Positions 1 through 5,339 of a stretch of DNA of 9,179 bases are shown here, piece by piece. Position 1 is the first letter of the stretch; each line of letters begins with the position of its first letter. Source of the stretch: an uncultured Clostridia bacterium (GTDB lineage: Bacteria > Bacillota > Clostridia > Oscillospirales > Oscillospiraceae). The stretch spans positions 1 through 9,179 of the forward strand of contig CALJDB010000154.1 in NCBI GenBank assembly GCA_938023775.1, written 5' to 3'. The position numbers were made by a program, and so were the translations under genes. The notes beneath the pieces were generated by a model, which saw nothing but the letters and a program-made list of their open reading frames with translations, had not been told where the DNA came from and searched no databases.

Positions 1-1230
1 CACGAGGAGCTTGTGCCCGCGATGGGCTGCACCGAGCCGATTGCCGTCGCCTATGCCGGCGCGCTGGCGCGCCGGACGTTGGGCCGGACGCCGGCGCGCA
101 TCGAACTGTGCGTCAGCGGGAACATCATCAAAAATGTCAAGAGCGTCATTGTGCCGCACACCGGCGGGCGCAAGGGACTGGGCGCCGCGGTCGCGGCGGG
201 CGTGTACTGCGGCGACGCGGAGGCAAAGCTTGAGGTGCTGGCCGGCGTCACGGAAGCGCAGCTGCGCGGGCTGGACGCCTATCTGCAAAGCGCCGACATC
301 CGGATCAGCCGCTCGCCGCTGCGGTGTCCGTTTGATCTTCAGGTCACGGTGTACGACGGCGCGGACTCGGCGCACGTCCACATTGTCGGCAGCCACACAA
401 ACGTCGTGCGCATCGAGCGAAACGGCGGGGTGCTGCTGGAAAAGCCCTACTCGGACGAGGCCGTTCAGCCGCCGGAGAACCGGAGGCTTCTGAACATCCG
501 CGACATCATCGCGTTTGCGGAGGAGGTCCGGCTGGACGACGTGCGCGCGCCCATCGCGCGGCAGATCGCGTACAACACCGCCATCGCCGAGGCGGGTCTG
601 ACGGGAAAATACGGCGCGGCCATCGGGAAAATTCTGCTGGAATCCTACGGCGGGAGCGTCCAGAACCGCGCCAAGGCGTGGGCCGCAGCCGGCTCGGACG
701 CACGGATGAACGGCTGTGAGCTTCCGGTCGTCATCAACTCCGGCAGCGGCAATCAGGGCATGACCGCCTCGCTCCCCGTGATCGTCTACGCGCGCGAGCT
801 CGGCGTGCCGGAGGAGCTGCTCTACCGCGCGCTGGTCGTGTCCAATCTGGTCACCATCCATCTGAAAACCGGCATCGGCAGCCTGTCCGCCTACTGCGGT
901 GCAACAAGCGCGGGCGCCGGCGCGGGCGCCGGCATCTGCTGGCTTTACGGCGGGCGGTACGACGAAATCGCGCACACGGTCGTCAACGCGCTTGCCATCA
1001 ACTCGGGCATGCTCTGCGACGGCGCAAAGGCCAGCTGCGCGGCGAAAATCGCCTCGGCGGTGGAGGCCGGACTGCTCGGCATGCAGATGTACCGCCACGA
1101 CAGCCAGTTCTACGGCGGCGACGGCATTGTCGTCAAGGGTGTGGAAAACACCATCCGCGCCGTCAGCGCCATCGCCCGCGAGGGCATGCGCGAAACGGAC
1201 AATGAGATCATCCGGCTGATGATCGAGTAA
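1..1230 (+). CDS. cyuA: Iron-sulfur L-cysteine desulfidase / L-serine dehydratase-like protein (CyuA/YhaM, UPF0597 family), N-terminus cut by window edge
   Basis: The reading frame is open from base 1 to a TAA at 1228-1230, giving 409 visible residues. Family members are about 430 residues, so roughly 20 N-terminal residues lie outside. The visible start matches the family's hallmark, a GCTEP motif (codons 9-13) preceded by a P-A-(M/L) step, as in E. coli YhaM. Further hallmarks are NSGSGNQG (codons 246-253), a Cys in SAYCGATSAG (Cys299), and the C-terminal GMLCDGAKASC (Cys339, Cys346). In this family conserved cysteines hold a [4Fe-4S] cluster that activates the substrate; Cys10, Cys299 and Cys339 are the best ligand candidates here. 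Known members convert L-cysteine to pyruvate, sulfide and ammonia, and relatives deaminate L-serine. The enzyme should be cytosolic and oxygen-sensitive, fitting an anaerobe. Substrate choice (Cys versus Ser) cannot be read from the sequence. No transporter or regulator partner is visible, and no clear terminator follows the stop. Confidence 0.88.
   Translation, partial: HEELVPAMGCTEPIAVAYAGALARRTLGRTPARIELCVSGNIIKNVKSVIVPHTGGRKGLGAAVAAGVYCGDAEAKLEVLAGVTEAQLRGLDAYLQSADIRISRSPLRCPFDLQVTVYDGADSAHVHIVGSHTNVVRIERNGGVLLEKPYSDEAVQPPENRRLLNIRDIIAFAEEVRLDDVRAPIARQIAYNTAIAEAGLTGKYGAAIGKILLESYGGSVQNRAKAWAAAGSDARMNGCELPVVINSGSGNQGMTASLPVIVYARELGVPEELLYRALVVSNLVTIHLKTGIGSLSAYCGATSAGAGAGAGICWLYGGRYDEIAHTVVNALAINSGMLCDGAKASCAAKIASAVEAGLLGMQMYRHDSQFYGGDGIVVKGVENTIRAVSAIAREGMRETDNEIIRLMIE
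910..933 (+). repeat. 12-bp perfect tandem duplication inside cyuA
   Basis: The unit GCGGGCGCCGGC occurs twice back to back (910-921 and 922-933), in frame. It encodes an Ala-Gly run right after the conserved Cys299 segment. Homologues also have a small-residue stretch here, so this is probably normal protein sequence that happens to be a perfect DNA repeat and a possible slippage site. Confidence 0.6.
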
Positions 1231-1269
1231 GGCCGGGCCGGAATTGTGAAAAAATCATACAAATCCTTC

Positions 1270-1298
1270 TTTATTTTGTCATAACTCTTCCGTATAAT
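1270..1298 (+). promoter_or_regulatory. Putative promoter of the response regulator-kinase operon
   Basis: A perfect TATAAT lies at 1293-1298 in the A/T-rich gap after cyuA. At a 17-bp spacing the -35 position (1270-1275, TTTATT) matches TTGACA poorly; the better-looking TTGTCA at 1276-1281 is only 11 bp away, too close to serve. A strong -10 with a poor -35 suggests activator help or weak basal output. A start near 1305 would give a leader of about 60 nt. A lone TGTGAA (1245-1250) is the inverse of the TTCACA repeat found before htrA, but one half-site is weak evidence for autoregulation. Confidence 0.5.
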
Positions 1299-1323
1299 AA
1301 GAAGTGGAATACTTTGCTGCTCT

Positions 1324-1340
1324 GCCCGCCCCCGGCGGGC
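1324..1340 (+). other. Leader hairpin upstream of the response regulator
   Basis: GCCCGCC (1324-1330) and GGCGGGC (1334-1340) form a perfect 7-bp G/C-only stem around a CCC loop, inside the predicted 5' leader and 12 nt before the Shine-Dalgarno site. No U-tract follows, so it is not a terminator. It could affect mRNA stability or ribosome access. Confidence 0.5.
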
Positions 1341-1366
1341 ATCCGATAAAATGGGAGGAGATCATT

Positions 1367-2068
1367 ATGGCCAACGAAAAGATCCTCGTTGTGGACGACG
1401 ATACCAATATCTGCGAGCTGCTGCGGCTGTACCTGACCAAGGAGGGCTATCAGGTCACGGTGGCAAACGATGGCGAAGAAGGACTGGAAAAGTTCAACGC
1501 GGTCAAGCCGGATATGGTGCTGCTGGACGTGATGATGCCCCGCATGGACGGTCTTGAGGTCTGCCGCCGCATCCGCAAGGCGGGCAACACCCCGGTGATG
1601 ATGCTTACCGCCAAGGGCGAGACCTTTGACAAGGTGCTGGGTCTGGAGCTGGGCGCAGACGATTACATGGTCAAGCCCTTTGACGCAAAAGAGGTGGTGG
1701 CACGCATCAAGGCGGTGCTGCGCCGCTGCCAGACTACCTCCGCTGCCGCCGAGAGTACCGAGGGCGTCATCGAGTTCGACAACCTGCGGCTGGATATGAA
1801 CAGCTACGAGCTGCGGGTCAAGGGCAAGGTGGTGGAAGCTCCTCCCAAGGAGCTGGAACTGCTCAACTGTCTGGCTTCCCACCCCAACCGCGTGTACACC
1901 CGCGACCAGCTGCTGGACGAGGTGTGGGGCTTTGAGTATTACGGCGACAGCCGCACCATTGACGTCCACGTCAAGCGCCTGCGCGAAAAGCTGGAGGGCG
2001 TTTCCGACAAGTGGTCCGTCAAGACCGTGTGGGGCGTCGGCTATAAATTTGAGCTCAGCGAGGGATGA
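1367..2068 (+). CDS. OmpR/PhoB-family DNA-binding response regulator
   Basis: 233 residues, the usual size for this family. The ATG at 1367 is chosen because GGGAGGAG (1353-1360) lies 6 nt upstream; an in-frame ATG at 1304 has no such site and would add 21 residues not typical of the fold. The receiver domain (about residues 4-120) has the acidic pocket Asp10-Asp11-Asp12, phosphoacceptor Asp54 in VLLDVMMP, Thr81, and Lys103 in the MVKPFD motif. The winged-helix output domain (about 135-230) has the typical recognition-helix and wing segments (TRDQLLDEVWG, SRTIDVHVKRLREKL, VWGVGYKFE). It is the partner of the kinase that starts 6 nt after its stop, and it probably binds the 11-bp repeats before htrA. 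Its leucine codons are strongly CTG (21 CTG, 3 CTC, 2 CTT), unlike the CTC-rich kinase, which hints at a different history or expression level. Which signal it answers is unknown. Confidence 0.95.
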   Translation: MANEKILVVDDDTNICELLRLYLTKEGYQVTVANDGEEGLEKFNAVKPDMVLLDVMMPRMDGLEVCRRIRKAGNTPVMMLTAKGETFDKVLGLELGADDYMVKPFDAKEVVARIKAVLRRCQTTSAAAESTEGVIEFDNLRLDMNSYELRVKGKVVEAPPKELELLNCLASHPNRVYTRDQLLDEVWGFEYYGDSRTIDVHVKRLREKLEGVSDKWSVKTVWGVGYKFELSEG

Positions 2069-2074
2069 TGACGC

Positions 2075-3496
2075 TTGCGCAGCTTTTACTTTAAAAATTT
2101 CGTCGCCGCCGCGGCGCTGACGATGCTGGCGTTCATCATGCTCGGTGCCGCCTTCGTGCTCGTCGGCAGGAACTACACGCTCCGCGAGCGCCAGACGACC
2201 ATCGAGAGCAACGCCGAGGAGCTCAGCCGCCTCGCGAGCGCCTATGTGCAGGACGGCGAGCTCGACGACTGGAGCTTCCGCATCGCGATGAGCGCCATCG
2301 CGAGCAGCACGGGCAATCACTGCTTCATCACCACGACGGACGGCACCATCATGATCTGCGCCGAGCGCGCGCCGCGCTGCGTCCACCTCGGCGTTCAGGT
2401 GCCGGAGAACATCCGCCTGAGCCTCGAAAGCGACCAGCGCTTCAGCGGTGTGACAACCCTCGGCGGGCTCTATGACGAGCCGCGCTACGCCGCGGCGCTC
2501 CCCGTCACAAGCTCGACTGGCCGCATTCTGGCTTACGCCTTCGCCGCCTCGACCTACACGAACGTCACGCAGGTCTGGCAGAAGCTGCTCGACGCCTTTC
2601 TCATCGTGTCCTTCACGATCATGGTGATCGTGCTCATTTTGAGCTACGTGCTCTCCAAATACCGTGCGCGGCCCATCAACGACATGTCCGCCGCGGCGGT
2701 CAAGTTCGCGCATGGAGACTTTTCCGCCCGCGTCACCGCCGACCGCGACGATGAGCTCGGCACGCTCGCGGCGTCGTTCAATCAGATGGCGGAGGCGCTC
2801 GAGCAGAGCGAGCGGCGGCGCAGAGAGTTCGTCGCGAACGTCGCCCACGAGCTGAAGACCCCGATGACGACGATCTCCGGCTTCGCCGACGGCATTCTGG
2901 ACGGCACCATCCCGCCGGAGCAGGAGAAAAAATATCTCCGGACCATTTCGAGCGAGACGAAGCGCCTAAACCGCCTCGTGCGCAGCATGCTCGACCTCAG
3001 CCGCATGCAGAGCGAGGGCGTCGAGACGCTCCGCCAGCGCAGCTTCGACATCACGGACGCGCTCGCCCAGACGCTCGTGCTCTTTGAGAGCAAGATAAAC
3101 GCCAAGCATCTCGAGGTCGCCGCGCTGCTGCCGGAGGACCCGATCTTGGTCTGCGGCGACGCGGACGCCATCACGCAGGTCATCTATAATCTGCTGGAAA
3201 ACGCGGTGAAATTCGCGGACCCGTCGAGCGAGCTCGGCGTCTCGCTTTTCAAGCAGGGCGAGCGGGCTTACGTCTCCGTGCGCAACCACGGGCCCACGAT
3301 CCCGCCGGAGGAGCTGCCGCTGCTCTTCGACCGCTTCCACAAGGCGGACAAGTCCCGTTCCGCCGACCGCGACGGCTACGGGCTCGGGCTTTACATCGTG
3401 AAGACCATCCTCAACAACCACGGCGAGGACATCGTCGTCACAAGCCGCGACGGGGTGACGGAATTCACCTTCTCGCTGACGCTGAAACAAAAATGA
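2075..3496 (+). CDS. Membrane sensor histidine kinase (HAMP, HisKA, HATPase)
   Basis: 473 residues. The start is the TTG at 2075: a stop lies two codons upstream in this frame, the nearby ATGs (2065, 2068) are out of frame, and GAGGG at 2060-2064 sits 10 nt upstream inside the end of the regulator gene. Domains in order: TM1 (about 11-31), an extracytoplasmic sensor region (about 35-171), TM2 (about 172-194), HAMP linker (about 195-248), H-box with phosphoacceptor His258 (NVAHELKTP), N-box (Asn372, Asn376 in YNLLENAVKF), F-box (LLFDRFHKAD) and G2-box (GYGLGLYIV). All catalytic elements are present, so it should autophosphorylate and pass phosphate to the adjacent regulator. The exported region has three cysteines (83, 95, 102) and a C-x6-C-x-H arrangement (Cys95, Cys102, His104). 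With htrA immediately downstream, a role in sensing envelope or protein-folding stress is a reasonable inference, but the signal is not proven. Confidence 0.94.
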   Translation: MRSFYFKNFVAAAALTMLAFIMLGAAFVLVGRNYTLRERQTTIESNAEELSRLASAYVQDGELDDWSFRIAMSAIASSTGNHCFITTTDGTIMICAERAPRCVHLGVQVPENIRLSLESDQRFSGVTTLGGLYDEPRYAAALPVTSSTGRILAYAFAASTYTNVTQVWQKLLDAFLIVSFTIMVIVLILSYVLSKYRARPINDMSAAAVKFAHGDFSARVTADRDDELGTLAASFNQMAEALEQSERRRREFVANVAHELKTPMTTISGFADGILDGTIPPEQEKKYLRTISSETKRLNRLVRSMLDLSRMQSEGVETLRQRSFDITDALAQTLVLFESKINAKHLEVAALLPEDPILVCGDADAITQVIYNLLENAVKFADPSSELGVSLFKQGERAYVSVRNHGPTIPPEELPLLFDRFHKADKSRSADRDGYGLGLYIVKTILNNHGEDIVVTSRDGVTEFTFSLTLKQK

Positions 3497-3505
3497 GGCT
3501 TTTTA

Positions 3506-3533
3506 TTCACAAAAGCTTCACGAGCAATTCACA
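3506..3533 (+). promoter_or_regulatory. Triple 11-bp direct repeat TTCAC(A/G), likely response-regulator operator of htrA
   Basis: TTCACA (3506-3511), TTCACG (3517-3522) and TTCACA (3528-3533) are spaced exactly 11 bp apart, about one helical turn, so all face the same side of the DNA. OmpR-family regulators bind such hexamer-plus-5 direct repeats as head-to-tail dimers; CiaR and PhoP sites have this geometry. The third copy reaches into the -35 position of the htrA promoter, as in activated promoters. The natural ligand is the regulator encoded at 1367-2068. The repeats are seen directly; the binding is inferred. Confidence 0.7.
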
Positions 3534-3559
3534 GATTTCCCATAAATATCTGTTATTCT
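3531..3559 (+). promoter_or_regulatory. Extended -10 promoter of htrA
   Basis: TGTTATTCT at 3551-3559 is an extended -10 (TG, one base, TATTCT). At a 17-bp spacing the -35 position (3531-3536, ACAGAT) is unlike TTGACA and overlaps the last direct repeat. A promoter lacking a -35 next to a repeat operator is typical of activator-dependent transcription. The leader would be short, about 20-25 nt. Read-through from the kinase gene is also possible, as no terminator is seen in the 92-bp gap. Confidence 0.6.
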
Positions 3560-3588
3560 ACACTTGACCTCAGGGAGGAAGCGAAAAA

Positions 3589-4866
3589 ATGGACGACCGC
3601 TATCCGCACAGCGCGTGGTATGACCAGGGCGCTGCGCCGCAGACGGGCAAGGCGAAAAAGCCGCGCGCCCGCCGCGGGCTGAAGATCACGATGCTCTGCA
3701 TCTGTGGAGCGCTCGTGCTGCTCGCCGCGGTTTACGGCGGGGTCCGCAGCGTGAACTGGACGTTCCGGGTCGTCACTCCCGTGCAGAGCGACGCACCCAA
3801 GACGGAGGACGAGCTTCCCGACGATTTCCGCAGCTTCTTTGAGGACTATTACCAGAGCCAGTCGGCGTCTTATTCCGGCAGCTCGCTCGATCGGGCGGAC
3901 ACCGCGCCGGAGCTCAGCTTGGAGCTTCAGAGCGCCGCGGGTCTCCCGGAGCTCAGCTTACAACAGCTTTACCGCAGCTGCGTCTCCAGTGTGGTCGGCA
4001 TCCGCGCCTACAAAGACGGGCAGCTCGGCTACTCGTGGGGCACCGGGATCGTGATGCGCGCCGACGGCTATATCCTCACGAACGAGCACGTCATCGACGG
4101 CGCAACGCGCGCCGCGGTCGTCTTGGCGGACGGCACGGAGCATGGCGCCCTGCTCGTCGGCGAGGACACCCAGACCGATATCGCCCTGCTCAAGATCGAC
4201 GCGGACGGACTTCCCGCCGCGGTGTTCGGCAGCAGCGACGAGCTCACCGTGGGCGACGGCGTCGTCGCCATCGGCAACCCGCTCAGCGACCAGCTCTCCG
4301 GCACGATGACGGACGGAATCGTCTCCGCCATCAGCCGCAGCATCAGCGTGAACGGCAGAACGATGACGCTCATCCAGACCACAGCCGCCTTAAATCAGGG
4401 CAACAGCGGCGGACCGCTTTTCAACATGTACGGGCAGGTCGTCGGCATCACGAATATGAAGATGTCCGGCAGCAGCTCCGTCGCGGTCGAGGGTCTCGGC
4501 TTTGCGATCCCCTCCGCCACGGTCAAGGCGGTCGCGGACCAGCTCCTTGCAAACGGCGAGGTCGCCGGGCGTCCCGGCATCGGGATCACGGTCGGCGCCA
4601 TCACGGACGCGCTGCGCGAGCGCTATGAGCTCCCCGACGGGCTCTATGTCTCCGCCGTATCCGCCGGGAGCGACGCGGAAGCCAAGGGCGTGCAGGTGGG
4701 CGACGTGCTCACCGCCGTGGACGGTCAGCCCGTCAGCGCAACGGACGATGTGCTCGCCATCCGCAATGCCCACAGCATCGGCGACAAGCTGAGCCTCACG
4801 CTATGGCGTGACGGGGAGGAGTTCACCGTGGAGGTTGAGCTTCAGGACCTGAACCGGCTCTACTAA
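3589..4866 (+). CDS. htrA: Membrane-anchored HtrA/DegP-type serine protease with one PDZ domain
   Basis: 425 residues; the ATG at 3589 follows AGGGAGG (3572-3578) by 10 nt. The layout is a basic cytoplasmic tail (1-32), a single membrane segment (about 33-50) acting as an uncleaved anchor, an acidic low-complexity linker (about 66-125), a trypsin-like domain (about 127-310) and a C-terminal PDZ domain (about 330-415). The catalytic triad is complete: His167 in TNEHVI, Asp197 in TDIALLKI, Ser273 in GNSGGPL. HtrA proteases degrade or refold damaged exported proteins at the outer face of the membrane, and the PDZ domain senses exposed C-termini and gates activity. A single PDZ and an N-terminal anchor are usual for Gram-positive members. 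Placement right behind a two-component system, plus an operator-like repeat in its promoter, suggests it is the main output of that system. A terminator follows at 4910-4943. Family assignment is secure; its clients are unknown. Confidence 0.95.
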   Translation: MDDRYPHSAWYDQGAAPQTGKAKKPRARRGLKITMLCICGALVLLAAVYGGVRSVNWTFRVVTPVQSDAPKTEDELPDDFRSFFEDYYQSQSASYSGSSLDRADTAPELSLELQSAAGLPELSLQQLYRSCVSSVVGIRAYKDGQLGYSWGTGIVMRADGYILTNEHVIDGATRAAVVLADGTEHGALLVGEDTQTDIALLKIDADGLPAAVFGSSDELTVGDGVVAIGNPLSDQLSGTMTDGIVSAISRSISVNGRTMTLIQTTAALNQGNSGGPLFNMYGQVVGITNMKMSGSSSVAVEGLGFAIPSATVKAVADQLLANGEVAGRPGIGITVGAITDALRERYELPDGLYVSAVSAGSDAEAKGVQVGDVLTAVDGQPVSATDDVLAIRNAHSIGDKLSLTLWRDGEEFTVEVELQDLNRLY

Positions 4867-4909
4867 ATCTGATAAGTTTCTTTTCCATACACCTCTCTCT
4901 TTTTTCGCG

Positions 4910-4944
4910 AAATGCGGGGCTGCCTGAAAACAGTCCCGCATTTT
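4910..4944 (+). terminator. Rho-independent terminator of htrA
   Basis: AAATGCGGGGCTG (4910-4922) pairs with CAGTCCCGCATTT (4931-4943), a 13-bp stem with one G-T wobble and an 8-nt loop, ending in four T residues (4941-4944). It lies 44 nt after the htrA stop. The T-tract is short, partly inside the stem, so it may be only moderately efficient. Confidence 0.75.
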
Positions 4945-4994
4945 GTGATATTATGTGGTTTTCGAAGTCCAAAAAACGCCCCCCGGCGCACCTG

Positions 4995-5029
4995 CGCCCT
5001 TGGCTCTCCCTCTGGGAGAGCCAAGGGCG
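4995..5029. repeat. Perfect 16-bp stem palindrome with 3-nt loop
   Basis: CGCCCTTGGCTCTCCC (4995-5010) is exactly complementary to 5014-5029 around a TCT loop. No U-tract follows directly on either strand (TCAAAAAAG on +, CAGGTGCG on minus), so it is not a standard terminator. Its CTCCC/GGGAG core resembles the hairpins of the nearby inverted repeat, suggesting the same class of extragenic palindromic repeat. Confidence 0.7.
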
Positions 5030-5042
5030 TCAAAAAAGTATT

Positions 5043-5246
5043 ATCATTGCGGCGAAGCCGCTCAATTTAAAGGCCTCCCTGTGCAAGGGAGGCTGTCAGC
5101 CGAAGGCTGACTGGAGGGTTGTAAGCTTCCGGAATAGCCAAGCTTGGTGTTTTCGGAAGCTCGGTAACAACCCCTCAGTCGCGCTTCGCGCGCCAGCTCC
5201 CCTTGCGCAGGGGAGCCTTTAAAGGGTGCCGCTGCGCGGCATTGAT
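5043..5246. repeat. Composite inverted repeat of structured units (REP/MITE-like)
   Basis: Left arm 5043-5122 and right arm 5167-5246 (80 bases each) align without gaps when one is reverse-complemented, matching at 59 of 80 positions. Each arm holds three hairpins: GCGGC-GAA-GCCGC (5049-5061; partner 5228-5240), GCCTCCCT-loop-AGGGAGGC (5073-5093; partner 5196-5216) and GTCAGCC-GAA-GGCTGAC (5095-5111; partner 5178-5194). Of 21 differences, 12 form six compensated base-pair swaps. The 44-bp centre folds too: AGCTTCCG (5124-5131) with CGGAAGCT (5154-5161), enclosing the palindrome CCAAGCTTGG (5138-5147). Both arms carry TTTAAAGG at corresponding places (5066, 5216). There is no transposase, so it would be non-autonomous if mobile. 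Similar GC-rich hairpin repeats are, from memory, common between genes in Oscillospiraceae; identity with a named family is not established. Confidence 0.75.
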
Positions 5247-5260
5247 TTTTTAAAACCGAT

Positions 5261-5276
5261 TGCGCCGCAAGGCGCA
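5261..5276. repeat. Small hairpin with GCAA tetraloop
   Basis: TGCGCC (5261-5266) pairs with GGCGCA (5271-5276) around GCAA, a stable GNRA-type loop on the + strand. With its flanks (ATTGCG before, TCAAT after) it resembles the first hairpin of the left arm at 5047-5065, so it may be a third, direct-orientation copy of that module. Confidence 0.5.
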
Positions 5277-5295
5277 TTCAATACTGAACCCCCCC

Positions 5296-5332
5296 AAAAA
5301 AAGATCCCGCCCGGAACCCACCGGGCGGGATC
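5296..5332 (-). terminator. Strong Rho-independent terminator of the ABC importer operon
   Basis: On the minus strand a perfect 12-bp stem (GATCCCGCCCGG, 5303-5314, with its complement at 5321-5332) closes a 6-nt loop and is followed by seven U residues (A run at 5296-5302). It starts 8 nt after the stop of the last permease gene. Seven G residues follow the U-tract on that strand. Confidence 0.92.
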
Positions 5333-5339
5333 ACTGCTT

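Larger units (their letters stand above)
4945..5302. other. Gene-free convergent intergenic region dense in foldback structures
   Basis: No frame here has a Shine-Dalgarno site or protein-like composition; the short open frames are incidental. The region separates the + strand htrA unit from the minus-strand ABC operon. It contains, left to right: a possible extended -10 (4946-4954), a 16-bp perfect hairpin (4995-5029), a large composite inverted repeat (5043-5246), a small GCAA-loop hairpin (5261-5276), and a C7-A7 run (5289-5302) whose A part is the U-tract of the minus-strand terminator. The density of palindromes marks it as a repeat-insertion site between converging genes. Confidence 0.75.

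Noticed and set aside
1276..1281. TTGTCA as the -35 box of the regulator promoter
   Set aside because: It is only 11 bp from TATAAT, far below the 16-18 bp needed.
1271..2848. 525-codon open frame on the minus strand opposite the regulator and kinase
   Set aside because: It runs antisense across two genes with complete catalytic motifs. Its product is rich in His, Asp, Arg and Ala without any domain, as expected of a shadow frame in GC-rich DNA.
2966..3490. 174-codon minus-strand frame within the kinase gene
   Set aside because: It is the complement of the kinase catalytic domain and has no ribosome site or recognisable domain.
3498..3516. GCTTTT/AAAAGC foldback after the kinase stop as a terminator
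   Set aside because: Only six mostly A-T pairs, and no U-tract follows. It overlaps the first TTCACA repeat, so the operator reading is better supported.
5043..5246. CRISPR array
   Set aside because: The repeats are inverted and structured, with no regular direct repeat-spacer pattern and no cas genes nearby.
5228..5251. Hairpin followed by six T residues as a + strand terminator
   Set aside because: The stem is only 5-6 bp and the T-run starts 5 nt beyond it. It is better explained as part of the inverted repeat, although weak termination cannot be excluded.
4953..5277. Two short frames (89 codons on +, 71 on minus) in the repeat region
   Set aside because: They follow palindromic DNA, lack ribosome sites, and their sequences mirror the hairpin units.
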